Origin: Streptomyces barkulensis
Lineage (GTDB): Bacteria; Actinomycetota; Actinomycetes; Streptomycetales; Streptomycetaceae
Reading direction: 5' to 3'
Assembly (NCBI RefSeq): GCF_002843305.1
Contig: NZ_PGSG01000115.1
Location: 116,488 to 170,733 of the forward strand
DNA length: 54,246 bases
Shown: in pieces, positions 7,302 through 17,258 of the stretch
How the letters are laid out: the number at the start of each line of letters is the position of its first letter
Numbering within the stretch: position 1 is the stretch's first letter
The notes under the pieces: generated by a model
What the model saw: only the letters and a program-made list of their open reading frames with translations
What the model was told of the DNA's origin: nothing
Databases searched by the model: none
Translations under genes and position numbers: made by a program

Positions 7302-8228
7302 ATGGAGGCGCTGAACAGCTACGACCGGCCCTTTCACCAGCGGGGCCGGGAAATGGTCGTGGGGCCGCTGAACCCGGCCGACATCGGCGAGATGCTCGGT
7401 CTTGAGCCGGCTGCCGCATTCGACGCCGCCCTCATCACCGGCGGTCTTCCGCTGATCTGCGCGGAGTGGCGGCCCGGGGCCGATGTCTGGGGGTTCCTCC
7501 GCGACTCGCTGGACAACCCGATCTCGGCGCTGCTGGTCTCCGCCGAGCGGTCACTTGCCGCGGAGTTTCCACCGCGGGCGATGAGCAGAGAAGTCCTGCG
7601 GGCCATCGGAACCGGCGAGCGAACCTTCACCAACATCGCACGCGCCGCGGGTGGCATCGCCCACACCACCCTCACCCGAGCCACTGACGTCCTGACCGAG
7701 AAACGGGTGGTGGTAGCCGAGCTGCCCGTCTCGCTGAGACCGTCGAAGGAACGCCGCTACCGCGTGGCCGATCCTTACCTCCGGTTCTGGCTCACGTTCC
7801 TGGATCCCCACATGGCGGAAGTCGAGCGGATGCGGGGGGATCTCACGCTGAGCCGGATCAAGGAGCAGTGGACGAGCTGGCGGGGGCGTGCGATCGAGCC
7901 CCTCGTACGGGAATCCCTCGCCCGTCTCCTGCCGGAGGGGCTCCTGCCCGCCGCCCCGGCGATCGGCGGGTACTGGACCCGCAGCAACGACGTCGAAATC
8001 GACTTGGTCGGCGCCGACCGGCACCCGGTGGCCGAGGAGTTGCTCTTCCTCGGTTCGGTCAAGTGGCTGGAGAACTCCGCGTTCGACAACCACGACCTGG
8101 CGGCGCTGCAAAAGCACCGGACCGCGATCACCGACGAGCCGGTACCGCTCGTCGCGGTCTCACGCAACGGGACCACCTGTTCCGGGCTCCGGACGGCGTA
8201 CGGCCCTGAGGATCTGCTCAGCGCCTGA
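7302..8228 (+). pseudogene. Truncated ATPase/DUF234 gene lacking the P-loop
   Basis: The 308-codon frame (MEALNSYDRPFHQRGREMVV...) matches the part of DUF234-type ATPases that follows the nucleotide-binding core: a winged-helix segment (FTNIARAAGGIAHTTLTRAT), then 'YRVADPYLRFWLTFLDP', and the C-terminal nuclease-like region 'NDVEIDLVGAD' and 'LGSVKWLEN', where the usual Glu before x-K is Ser. No Walker A or B is present. The 200 bases upstream (7100-7300) hold a short reading-frame remnant (PLEKVLSDSLLPHALRAPIA) that does not connect in frame. It is most likely a decayed copy of the family seen at 4522-5994, although the two are not close in sequence. Confidence 0.7.
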
Positions 8229-8375
8229 CGCAGGGCGTAGGAAGGGGCCGACACTCCTGTGGTTGCAGTCCTGGTTGCGTTCACCCCCGTCCGGCTCCGT
8301 CCGGACGGGACCGCCCCGAACGCTCCGCCGCAGCTCAGGACGGGTACGGCTCCCGCCGGGCCCCGGGGCGAACAG

Positions 8376-8486
8376 TTGGAAAGCGTGTTGGGGACAACCC
8401 CTCACGAGTTCGAATCTCGTATCCTCCGCCACGGCCGACCAGCCGAAGCGAAGGTCCCGACCGCCCAGCGGCCGGGGCCTTCGTCG
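8376..8486 (+). repeat. Attachment-site repeat 2: 3' part of tRNA-Ser(GGA)
   Basis: Second copy of the 111-bp tRNA-Ser 3' segment. The tRNA part runs 8376-8431 (TTGGAAAGCG to CCGCCA) and is followed by the same terminator hairpin. Here the variable arm is well paired (GGGG...CCCC). It differs from copy 1 at only a handful of positions and again lacks the 5' half. It probably marks the right-hand junction between the integrated DNA and the core chromosome. Confidence 0.8.
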
Positions 8487-9100
8487 TCGCGTGGCCGCAG
8501 CTCTGGTCGCAGTCGGTGCGAAGAGATGCGCATCGACGTGAAGTGGCCGTAGTTGGTCAGCGCCAGGGCCTGAAGGGCGTCAGGGCCGACCGGCTCGCCG
8601 TTGAGTTCCACCGTGCCCCCCAGCCTGGCACCCGCAGCCTGGCGCCCGCAGCCGGCGAGCACAGGCGGGACGGGACGGACATCCTGCTGACCGGGGACGG
8701 GCTTCCCGGCCCCGGCACAGGCTTCTCGCGCTCCACGCACTCCACGCGCTCCTCGCGCTCCTCGCTCTCCCCGCGGGGATGTGACCTTCGTCGCGGCAGT
8801 GGAGTCCCGGCGCGTTCGGCGCTGTGCCGTCCGCCGCCGGCGGCGGCAGCGGCGCGTCTGCCTCCGGCGGAGGTCACAGAGGTGCGGGTGGAAGCGCGCG
8901 GAAGAAAGACCGTGTCCGCGAACAGCAATATCTGTGCCCGCGACATGAGAAATAGACGCGGCGCGCGGCGAGTATTCCCCGGCCGCGGACCGGAGGGAAA
9001 TCATCGACCGTGCAGGGCCGATCGCACCGTGCTACTGTCGATCTCAGTTGCAGGTGTGGTTGCCAGAAGGTTCATTTCCGACGAGGTAATCATCACGGCG
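8487..9100. other. Gene-free stretch upstream of the cold-shock gene
   Basis: About 600 bases in which I see no credible gene. It contains low-complexity repeats (CTGGCxCCCGCAGC twice near 8623-8650, and CTCC-rich runs near 8725-8770). A TACTGT box at 9033-9038 could be a -10 element for the csp gene, though no clear -35 stands at the right distance. Confidence 0.4.
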
Positions 9101-9106
9101 ACACGG

Positions 9107-9125
9107 GATTCACACAGGGTGAATC
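9107..9125 (+). promoter_or_regulatory. Hairpin in the 5' leader of the cold-shock gene
   Basis: GATTCAC (9107-9113) pairs perfectly with GTGAATC (9119-9125) across a 5-base loop, ending 15 bases before the strong GAAGGAG ribosome binding site (9141-9147). Cold-shock mRNAs in other bacteria use leader structure to control translation. Such a role here is inferred from position only. Confidence 0.45.
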
Positions 9126-9154
9126 CCCGAAACCGCCTCCGAAGGAGAAATGAA

Positions 9155-9358
9155 ATGGCTACTGGCACCGTGAAGTGGTTCAACTCGGAAAAGGGCTTCG
9201 GCTTCATCGAGCAGGACGGCGGCGGCGCCGACGTCTTCGCCCACTACTCGAACATCTCCGCCCAGGGCTTCCGCGAGCTGCTGGAAGGCCAGAAGGTGTC
9301 GTTCGACATCGCGCAGGGCCAGAAGGGCCCGACGGCCGAGAACATCGTTTCCGCCTGA
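9155..9358 (+). CDS. Cold-shock protein, CspA family
   Basis: 67 residues, the standard length. The single OB-fold cold-shock domain shows RNP1 'KGFGFIEQ' (residues 13-20) and RNP2 'VFAHYSNI' (27-34), the aromatic and basic residues that bind single-stranded nucleic acid. The start ATG follows GAAGGAG with ideal spacing. These proteins act as RNA chaperones. The gene has its own terminator (9381-9414) and is followed by a DEAD-box helicase, so the pair probably serves RNA unfolding at low temperature. Confidence 0.97.
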   Translation: MATGTVKWFNSEKGFGFIEQDGGGADVFAHYSNISAQGFRELLEGQKVSFDIAQGQKGPTAENIVSA

Positions 9359-9380
9359 CACCGGCGACGCGCACTTCGCA

Positions 9381-9414
9381 GCCGGGGCCCGCACCTGAGG
9401 GTGCGGGCCCCGGC
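9381..9414. terminator. Terminator after the cold-shock gene
   Basis: Perfect 15-bp stem, GCCGGGGCCCGCACC with GGTGCGGGCCCCGGC, around a 4-base loop. Confidence 0.85.
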
Positions 9415-9587
9415 TCGCCGCGTTTCGGGGCATGCGACGGGAAAGGCTCCACCGCCCACCGGCCGGTGACGCTTTCCCCCGCCGGCCCGTACCGGCCCAC
9501 ATCGTATTCGGCTCGTCTCGAGATTCTCTGCGCCACTCATCTGCTGCGGGAATTCCTTGCCACGCGCCGCACCAAGGAAGGTTCCCC

Positions 9588-11105
9588 GTGAAGAGTGCCC
9601 GCACATCCCGCACCTACGACCGCTTCGGGGGAGGCTCCGGCGGCAGCCGCTCCGGTGGCCCGCGCCGTTCCGGGGGCTACGGGAACCGGCAGGCCGGACG
9701 GGCCGTGCAGGGCGAGTTCGCCCCGCCGAGGACGGTCACGCCCGCGCTGCCCGCCGTCGGGGCGTTCGCCGATCTCGCCATGCCCGCGCGGCTGCTGGCC
9801 ACGCTCGGCCGCGAAGGCGTGACCGTGCCGTTCCCGATCCAGGCGGCCACCCTGCCGAACTCCCTGGCCGGCCGTGACGTGCTCGGCCGTGGCCGCACCG
9901 GCTCGGGCAAGACCCTCGCCTTCGGCCTCGCCGTGCTGGCCCGCACGGCGGGGCGGCGCACCGAGCCCCGGCAGCCGCTCGCCCTCGTCCTGGTCCCCAC
10001 CCGCGAGCTCGCCCAGCAGGTCACCGACGCGCTCGCCCCGTACGCCCGCTCCGTGAGCCTGCGGCTGGCCACCGTCGTCGGCGGGATGTCCATCGGCCGC
10101 CAGGCCGCCGCGCTCAGGAACGGCGCCGAGGTGGTCGTCGCCACCCCCGGGCGGCTCAAGGACCTCATCGACCGGGGCGAGTGCCGGCTGGACGGTGTCG
10201 AGACCACGGTCCTCGACGAGGCCGACCAGATGACCGACATGGGCTTCATGCCCCAGGTCACCGCCCTGCTCGACCAGGTGCGTCCCGGCGGGCAGCGGAT
10301 GCTGTTCTCCGCCACCCTCGACCGCAACGTCGACCTGCTGGTCCGCCGCTATCTGACGGACCCGGTGGTCCACTCCGTCGACCCGTCGGCGGGTGCCGTC
10401 ACCACCATGGAGCACCACGTACTCCATGTGCACGGTGCGGACAAGCACCAAACGACCACCGAGATCGCCGCGCGGGACGGGCGGGTGATCATGTTCCTCG
10501 ACACCAAGCACGCGGTGGACCGGCTGACCAGACACCTGCTGAGCAGCGGTGTCCGTGCCGCGGCCCTGCACGGCGGCAAGTCCCAGCCACAGCGCACGCG
10601 GACCCTGGCCCAGTTCAGGAGCGGGCATGTGGCGGTCCTGGTGGCGACCAACGTCGCCGCCCGCGGCATCCACGTCGACAACCTCGATCTGGTCGTCAAC
10701 GTGGACCCGCCCGCCGACCACAAGGACTACCTGCACCGCGGCGGCCGTACCGCGCGGGCCGGCGAGTCCGGCAGCGTCGTCACCCTGGTGACCCCCGAGC
10801 AGCGTCACGGTATGAGCCGGCTGATGGCTTCGGCGGGCATCACCCCCCGGATCACCCGGGTGCGCTCGGGCGAGGCGGAACTGAGCCGCATCACGGGCGC
10901 CCAGGCCCCTTCCGGTGTCCCGGTCGTCGTCACCGCGCCGGAAGCGGAGCGTTCCCGCGGCGCGTCCTCCTCCCGTGGCCGCCGGGGCCGGCGGGGCCGC
11001 CCGGGGCAGGGCAGGCCCGTCGGCGAGACGGCCCACCGCGGGGCGCAGCGGCGGCCGGCCCCGACCCGGCTGTCCGGAGCCGCTGCGACCACGAGTCCGC
11101 TGTGA
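9588..11105 (+). CDS. DEAD-box RNA helicase (RhlE-like)
   Basis: 505 residues from GTG 9588, preceded by AAGGAAGG. After a Gly/Arg/Ser-rich N terminus come, in order, the Q motif region (VPFPIQAATLP), Walker A 'GRGRTGSGKT', 'PTRELAQQV', 'ATPGRLKDLI', the 'LDEADQMTDMGF' DEAD box, 'LFSATLDRN', then the second RecA domain with 'LHGGKSQPQRTRTL', 'ATNVAARGIHVDNLD' and 'HRGGRTARAGESG'. All catalytic motifs are intact. The C-terminal tail is rich in Arg and Gly and probably binds RNA. It lies just downstream of the cold-shock gene and upstream of a CBS protein; a cold-adaptation role is inferred from context. Confidence 0.95.
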   Translation: MKSARTSRTYDRFGGGSGGSRSGGPRRSGGYGNRQAGRAVQGEFAPPRTVTPALPAVGAFADLAMPARLLATLGREGVTVPFPIQAATLPNSLAGRDVLGRGRTGSGKTLAFGLAVLARTAGRRTEPRQPLALVLVPTRELAQQVTDALAPYARSVSLRLATVVGGMSIGRQAAALRNGAEVVVATPGRLKDLIDRGECRLDGVETTVLDEADQMTDMGFMPQVTALLDQVRPGGQRMLFSATLDRNVDLLVRRYLTDPVVHSVDPSAGAVTTMEHHVLHVHGADKHQTTTEIAARDGRVIMFLDTKHAVDRLTRHLLSSGVRAAALHGGKSQPQRTRTLAQFRSGHVAVLVATNVAARGIHVDNLDLVVNVDPPADHKDYLHRGGRTARAGESGSVVTLVTPEQRHGMSRLMASAGITPRITRVRSGEAELSRITGAQAPSGVPVVVTAPEAERSRGASSSRGRRGRRGRPGQGRPVGETAHRGAQRRPAPTRLSGAAATTSPL

Positions 11106-11154
11106 TCACGGGCCCGCCGACCGCAGGCCCACCCCTTTCCGGCAGGAGACACCT

Positions 11155-11508
11155 TTGACACCGGTTCAGACGCAACACCACGCGACCGTTCCCTCCCCCG
11201 AGGCCCCCGAGGCCCCCGGGGCCGCCGGGGCCGTGGCCTCCGGCAGGAGCACGTCCGGGCCCTGGGTCCGTGACGACATGACGATCGAGGTGGCTCTGTC
11301 CCTCATGGCCGGCGCCCGCGTCGATCATCTCGTCCTCTGCGACGGGGACGACCAGAGCACGGGTCTGATCACCCTGGCCCGGCTCACCGTTCTCCGCGAC
11401 AGCCCCGCCTACACGGACCGGATCCGCCTGCGGGACGTCCTCGCCGGACCGTCCGCCCCGCCCGCCGGTCCGCCTCGCCCGGTCGGCGCGTCCTCCCGCG
11501 CTCTGTGA
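11155..11508 (+). CDS. Single CBS-domain protein
   Basis: 117 residues. The TTG start at 11155 is chosen because CAGGAGA lies at proper distance. After a Pro/Ala-rich N terminus, a single CBS module runs from 'DDMTIEVALSLMAGARVDHLVLCDG' to 'LITLARLTVLRDSPAY' and 'IRLRDVL'. CBS modules bind adenine nucleotides and usually act in pairs, so this would dimerise. It follows the helicase by 49 bases and shares its orientation, so the two are probably cotranscribed and stop at the 11662-11701 terminator. Confidence 0.8.
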   Translation: MTPVQTQHHATVPSPEAPEAPGAAGAVASGRSTSGPWVRDDMTIEVALSLMAGARVDHLVLCDGDDQSTGLITLARLTVLRDSPAYTDRIRLRDVLAGPSAPPAGPPRPVGASSRAL

Positions 11509-11661
11509 GACACCGTGCGCCGTGCCGTCACCCGGCCCCCGTTCGGGCCGGGACCGCACGGGCGGATGTCCCCGCTCCGCTCCGGACCGCGTCGGCGCTG
11601 TTCGAAGGCGCCCTCTCCCCAGGGGTGTGATGCGCGGGCGGGAAACCGCCGCCAAGGACCC

Positions 11662-11701
11662 GGTGAGGGCTCTGCCGAAGCGCGTCGGCAGAGCCCTCAC
11701 C
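11662..11701. terminator. Strong terminator
   Basis: Perfect 17-bp stem (11662-11678 with 11685-11701) around a 6-base loop. It closes the helicase-CBS unit. The rest of 11509-11922 has no gene. Confidence 0.85.
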
Positions 11702-11867
11702 GCTGTGTCACCGCCCGCGGCGGACGAGACCGCGGAACCCCGGAATCAGGCGTGGCCCCCGGTCACACGGCCGCGGTCCCCGCGTTCCTCCTCTCGTCGA
11801 GCCGGGCGGCGGGGGCGGAGGGCCGACACGGCACGGGAGGCGGCGGATGGTGTTGAATTTCCTTCGG

Positions 11868-11895
11868 GGCCCTGGTGCCGTACGGTGCCAGGGCC
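11868..11895. promoter_or_regulatory. Imperfect palindrome upstream of the MerR gene
   Basis: A 28-bp dyad symmetric around TAC/GTA, with two mismatched positions out of 14 per arm, centred 41 bases before the MerR start. MerR-family proteins bind dyads in their own promoters, so autoregulation is plausible. Confidence 0.4.
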
Positions 11896-11922
11896 TCTCG
11901 ACGCGTTGCACAACGAGGTGAC

Positions 11923-12273
11923 ATGGCAGCAGATACTCCGCTCAGCGACCGTCTGGACGACGACGACTACCCCGCGTACACCATGGGCCGGGCCGCCGAG
12001 ATGCTCGGCACCACCCCCGGCTTCCTCCGGGCCATCGGTGAGGCCCGGCTGATCACTCCGCTGCGCTCGGAGGGCGGACACCGCCGGTACTCCCGCTACC
12101 AGCTGCGGATCGCCGCCCGCGCCCGCGAACTCGTCGACCGGGGGACCCCGATCGAGGCCGCCTGCCGCATCGTCATCCTCGAGGACCAGCTCGAGGAGGC
12201 CCAGCGCATCAACGCCGAGTACCGCCGCGCCGCGAACGACGCGCCCGAAGGTCCCGGTCCCGGTTCGGACTGA
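11923..12273 (+). CDS. MerR-family transcriptional regulator
   Basis: 116 residues. The N-terminal winged helix shows 'YTMGRAAEMLGTTPGFLRAIGEARLITPLRSEGGHRRYSRYQLRIA' in pieces typical of MerR (about residues 15-65). This is followed by a short helix with acidic and basic residues that would form the dimerisation coiled coil (VILEDQLEEAQRINAEYRRA). There is no C-terminal sensor domain, so it is a short MerR protein that may not bind a ligand. It is part of the csp-helicase-CBS neighbourhood. Confidence 0.88.
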   Translation: MAADTPLSDRLDDDDYPAYTMGRAAEMLGTTPGFLRAIGEARLITPLRSEGGHRRYSRYQLRIAARARELVDRGTPIEAACRIVILEDQLEEAQRINAEYRRAANDAPEGPGPGSD

Positions 12274-12607
12274 CCGCGTGGTGGGCGCGGGCGGCGTCGG
12301 CCCAGGGCAGTTTCGCCGGTTCGCGCTCGGCCGGCCGTCGTGTCGTAGGCGAGCAGCCGGGCGAGGACGGCGGCACGGCGCAGACGGGGGCGGCACGGGG
12401 ACCGGGTACGAGGGGCGCGCGCGAGGCGTCCGTTTGCGCCTTCCCCCCACCGGACGATACTGGGAGCGAGGACGGTGAACGCGCTGGTGAGCGCGTGCGG
12501 AGCGGTGTGCGGGGCAGGCGCTCGGCCGCCCTCCCGTCCCTCCACCGCCGGGTGCGGACGGGACGCCGGCGCCCGGGGTTCCGTCCGCGAGACGAGGTGA
12601 CTTTCCG
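12274..12607. other. Intergenic stretch before the membrane-protein gene
   Basis: 334 bases without a gene. The dyad CGCGCT...AGCGCG around 12480-12495 and the box GATACT (12445-12450) may belong to the promoter of the gene at 12608, but no -35 is obvious. Confidence 0.35.
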
Positions 12608-13021
12608 ATGGCACAGACGGATCGGCGGCAGTACTCGGACGACACCCAGGACCTGGCCGGCGGACTGGTGGTGTTCGCCGCCGTGATGCTGGTCGTCTCC
12701 GGCGTGCTGGACCTGCTGCGCGGCATCATGGGCATCGCCGAGGACGACGTCTTCCTCACCACCCCCGACTACACCTTCCAGTGGGACACCACCGGCTGGG
12801 GCTGGGCCCACCTGATCCTGGGGGCCGTGAGTATCGCGGTGGCCCTCGGGCTGTTCCGGGGCGCGCTGTGGGCGCGGGTCGCGGGAGTGGTGATGGCCGC
12901 GGTCCTGCTGGTGGCGAACTTCCTGTCGCTGCCGTACTACCCGATCTGGTCGATCGTGCTGATCGCCCTGTGCGCCCTGGTGATCTGGGCGCTGTCGGTG
13001 TACCGGCGCGGTCCTGTGTGA
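12608..13021 (+). CDS. DUF7144-type membrane protein, four TM helices
   Basis: 137 residues. Four hydrophobic helices are visible: 'GGLVVFAAVMLVVSGVLDLL', 'WAHLILGAVSIAVALGLF', 'VAGVVMAAVLLVANFLSL' and 'SIVLIALCALVIWALSVY'. The 'GWGWAHLILG' phrase and the acidic stretch between helices 1 and 2 are typical of a small actinomycete membrane family (DUF7144, named from memory). Function unknown. Confidence 0.8.
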   Translation: MAQTDRRQYSDDTQDLAGGLVVFAAVMLVVSGVLDLLRGIMGIAEDDVFLTTPDYTFQWDTTGWGWAHLILGAVSIAVALGLFRGALWARVAGVVMAAVLLVANFLSLPYYPIWSIVLIALCALVIWALSVYRRGPV

Positions 13022-13086
13022 CGGGCGGGTCGGCGGCACGGGTCCGGCAGGGCCCGTGAGCTCCAGGGGAGTCCCCGCGTCCCGTG

Positions 13087-14724
13087 TCAGTCGCGCAGCA
13101 GCCCGTCCAGGGCCGCCGCCGCGTCGGAGGCCGCGGCGGCGAACGGCTCGATGACCAGATCGACCCCCTCGGCGCGCAGGTGCTCGGCGTCGCGCCGGTT
13201 GTGGGCGGTGACGGCCGTGACGCCCCGGTACCCGTGGTGGCGCAGCCCGTGCAGCAGTGCCCGGTTGGTGTCCGCCACCGGGATGGCGGACACCACGCAG
13301 CGGGCCCGGGCCAGCGGCAGGGACTCCAGGAAGTGGACGTCCTCGGCGCTGCCGAAGACGGCGGTCACTCCCGCCCGGTCGTTGCGCGCCACCCGGTGCG
13401 GGTCGTAGTCCACCGCCAGGACCCGGTGCCCGGCCCGGCTGAGCCGGTCCGCCAGCAGGCCGCCGAAGCGGCCGAGACCGTAGAGGACGACGTCGGCGTC
13501 GTGGTGGGCGTCGGCGAGGTCGGCGTGGCGGGCCCCGGTCCGCTCGAACCTGCCCAGCCACCGCTCCAGGCGCCCGTAGATCTGGTGGGAGTAGAGGATC
13601 AGGTAGGTGGAGGCGCCGATGGTGACCAGGCCGACGACGGTGATCAGGCTGACGGTGGCGCCGGTGATGTGTCCGAGGCTGTAGCCGAGGGCGGCGAGGA
13701 TGAGGGAGAACTCCGAGATCTGGGCGACCGTCAGCCCCGCCAGGAACCCCACCCGGACCGGGTAGCGCATGGCGGCCATGATCACGACGACGATCAGCGG
13801 GTTGCCGACGAGCACGAAGACCGAGAACACCAGCGCCTCGGCGATCTGCGTGCCCGCGTCCGTGAACTCCAGCCGCGCGCCCAGCTCCAGGAAGAAGAAG
13901 AGCAGCAGGAAGTCGCGCAGGCTGACCAGCCGGGCCCCCATGGCGTCCCGGTAGGGGGTGCCCGCCAGGGAGACCCCGGCCAGGAACGCCCCGACCTCGG
14001 AACTGAAGCCGAGCCACTCGCTCAGCGCGGCCACCGACACCGCGTAGGCCACCCCGAAGAGCAGCAGCAGCTCCTGGGAGCGGGCGACCCGGTGCAGCAG
14101 GCCGGGCAGGACGTAGCGGGTCAGCGCGGCGACGCCGGCCAGCAGACCCAGGCCCTTGGCGAAGACCAGGGCGATCTCCGCGGCCATGCCGCCCCCGCTG
14201 CCGCCGGTCCGCTGCCCGAACGCGGTCAGCGCGATCATGACCAGCACCACGACGATGTCCTGCACGATCAGGAACCCCACCGCGATGCGGCCGTGGAGCT
14301 GCTCCAGCTCGCGCTTGTCGGACAGCAGCTTCACGATGATGATCGTGGACGAGAAGGTGAGCGCGACCGCGACGTAGAGCGCCGTCACCGCGTCCATGCC
14401 CAGCGCGAGCGCGATCAGGAAGCCGATCACCGAGGTGAACAGGACCTGGCCGAGCCCGGTGGCCAGCGCGATGGGCCCGGTGGTGCGGACCAGGTGCAGG
14501 TCGAGCCGGAGCCCCACCAGGAACAGCAGCACCGCGATGCCCAGCCGGGCCAGCAGCTCGACGGTGCCCTCGGCCTCCACCCAGCCGGTTCCGGCGGGGC
14601 CGACCAGGATGCCGACGCCGATGAAGGCGACGATCAGCGGCTGCTTCAGCAGTGTCGCCAGCAGGCCCACGGCGGCGGAGATCGCGAGGACCGCGGCGAC
14701 GAGGGGGAAGTCGTACGGATCCAT
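13087..14724 (-). CDS. CPA2-type cation/proton antiporter with TrkA-N domain
   Basis: 545 residues. The first 380 or so residues are strongly hydrophobic with about a dozen helices, beginning 'FPLVAAVLAISAAVGLLATLL', and contain 'LLFLVGLRLDL' and 'FSSTIIIVKLLSD', typical of the CPA2 (KefB/RosB-like) exchanger fold. The last 150 residues are a cytoplasmic Rossmann domain, 'VVLYGLGRFGGLLADRL', with 'DYDPHRVARND' and 'VFGSAEDVHFLESL', that is, a TrkA-N/RCK regulatory domain that senses NAD(H) or similar. It probably exchanges K+ or Na+ for H+. It lies 41 bases downstream of a universal stress protein gene on the same strand, consistent with one stress operon. Confidence 0.92.
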   Translation of the reverse strand: MDPYDFPLVAAVLAISAAVGLLATLLKQPLIVAFIGVGILVGPAGTGWVEAEGTVELLARLGIAVLLFLVGLRLDLHLVRTTGPIALATGLGQVLFTSVIGFLIALALGMDAVTALYVAVALTFSSTIIIVKLLSDKRELEQLHGRIAVGFLIVQDIVVVLVMIALTAFGQRTGGSGGGMAAEIALVFAKGLGLLAGVAALTRYVLPGLLHRVARSQELLLLFGVAYAVSVAALSEWLGFSSEVGAFLAGVSLAGTPYRDAMGARLVSLRDFLLLFFFLELGARLEFTDAGTQIAEALVFSVFVLVGNPLIVVVIMAAMRYPVRVGFLAGLTVAQISEFSLILAALGYSLGHITGATVSLITVVGLVTIGASTYLILYSHQIYGRLERWLGRFERTGARHADLADAHHDADVVLYGLGRFGGLLADRLSRAGHRVLAVDYDPHRVARNDRAGVTAVFGSAEDVHFLESLPLARARCVVSAIPVADTNRALLHGLRHHGYRGVTAVTAHNRRDAEHLRAEGVDLVIEPFAAAASDAAAALDGLLRD

Positions 14725-14765
14725 GGCCCGGTCCGATCACTGGTTCGTTCGCTGCGGGGATGCGG

Positions 14766-15665
14766 TCATCGCCCCGGTCCCGGCCCTGGTCCCGGTCCCG
14801 GGACGACCAGCACGTCGCACGGCGCCTCGGACACCACGTGCTGGGCGACGCTGCCGAGGACGGCGTAGCCGACCGCCGAGCGCGTGCCCGTCCCGACCAC
14901 GGCCAGATCGGCCCCCTCGCTTCCGGCGAGGCGGGGTACGGCGTCCTGCGGGCGCCCCGGAGCGACCAGGACGCGCGCCGGGCGCGGCGCCAGGTCCGCC
15001 GCGATCCGTTCGGCGGCCGGGCGGGCCTGCTCGGTGCGGGTGCGCCGCAACCGCTCCAGCTCCCCCTCCGGCACGCCCCGCATGCGCAGCAGGTGCTCGC
15101 CGGGGACGGTGACGCAGTGGACCAGCAGGCGCTCCGCCCCGGGGGTCAGCCCCGTCCCGGTACGGGCCGCGGCCAGGGAGGCGGTGGACTCGTCGACGGC
15201 GAGCAGGACCTTCCGGTACGCGCCGCCGGGCGGCCGTCTGACGACCAGCGCCGGCACCTCGCCGGTGCGCACCAGGCTCCCGGCGACGCCGCCCAGCCCG
15301 GTGCCGCCGGGCCGGTGCCGGCCGCGGGCCCCCAGCACCAGCAGATCGGCGCCCTCTCCGCCCGCCTCGTCCGGTACGACGGCGGCGACCCTGCCGGTGC
15401 GCACCGTCCCCCGGGCCGCCGGGACCTCGCGGGCATGCCGGCGCAGGTGGGAGCGGAGCCGCAGCCGGGCGAACTCCACCAGTTCCGGGGCCACGTGCGG
15501 CGGTGCGACGTACAGCACCAGCAGCCGCGCGCCGTACCGCGCGGCGAGCCGGGCCGCGCGGCCGACGGCTTCGCCGGCCGGTTCGGAGAGGTCGGTGACC
15601 GCCAGCACGCACCGGGGCGGCACTGAGTACACGGGTATCACCACCCCCGGTCGACCGACTCCCAT
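14766..15665 (-). CDS. Universal stress protein, tandem UspA domains
   Basis: 299 residues with two Usp domains. Each starts with a beta strand and an acidic residue ('CVLAVTDLSEPAGEAV' and 'KVLLAVDESTASLAAA') and ends with the nucleotide-binding pattern G-x2-G-x9-G-(S/T): 'GARGRHRPGGTGLGGVAGSLV' (broken by one residue) and 'VGTGTRSAVGYAVLGSVAQHV'. It probably binds ATP. The start ATG at 15665 has a weak binding site. First gene of a two-gene unit with the antiporter. The C terminus is a short GP repeat (PGPGPGPGPGR). Confidence 0.9.
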   Translation of the reverse strand: MGVGRPGVVIPVYSVPPRCVLAVTDLSEPAGEAVGRAARLAARYGARLLVLYVAPPHVAPELVEFARLRLRSHLRRHAREVPAARGTVRTGRVAAVVPDEAGGEGADLLVLGARGRHRPGGTGLGGVAGSLVRTGEVPALVVRRPPGGAYRKVLLAVDESTASLAAARTGTGLTPGAERLLVHCVTVPGEHLLRMRGVPEGELERLRRTRTEQARPAAERIAADLAPRPARVLVAPGRPQDAVPRLAGSEGADLAVVGTGTRSAVGYAVLGSVAQHVVSEAPCDVLVVPGPGPGPGPGR

Positions 15666-15834
15666 GCCAGATTAGTCTCTTTTGTCGCCACGATGCCTCT
15701 CGAACGCACCCTCGGAGCACCCCGGCGCACCCTCCCGCCCGGCGTGCGCTCCGGCAGGTTTCACCGTCCTCCCCCACGGACACCCGCCCGGTCGAACCGA
15801 ACGGAATGCGAAGTATGGGCGGGATCAACCGCAT

Positions 15835-15851
15835 GTGACGCGCGCCGTCAC
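15835..15851. promoter_or_regulatory. Inverted repeat GTGACG-N5-CGTCAC
   Basis: Perfect 6-bp arms in the 240-bp divergent region between usp and the dehydrogenase gene, 55 bases before the latter. Possible operator; the binder is unknown. Confidence 0.35.
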
Positions 15852-15905
15852 GGCGCTCCCGCCGGCCGTGCGCGCCGCGCCACGCCGCGCCGTAAGGAGG
15901 CAGCG

Positions 15906-17075
<1,170 letters not shown>

Positions 17076-17258
17076 CGCGCAGGACGGCGCGGCGCGCGTG
17101 CGGTGAGGCGGTCCGGGTGCGGGCCGCCCCACCGCCGCGCCTCCGTACCGTCTGCCTCCGTACCGTCTGCCGCCTGCCGGGAAACCGCAGGCCGGCGACG
17201 AGTCCTGACGCGGGGTCTTGACGGCCCCTCCCCCTGCCCATACCGTCTCGCCCGCTCC

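Noticed and set aside
8402..9004. Open frames in the stretch before the cold-shock gene
   Set aside because: Low-complexity Arg/Ala/Pro translations, no ribosome binding sites, and overlap with the tRNA fragment.
13084..14868. A 594-codon plus-strand open frame over the antiporter gene
   Set aside because: Antisense shadow rich in Gly/Gln/Asp; the minus strand encodes a full antiporter with TM helices.
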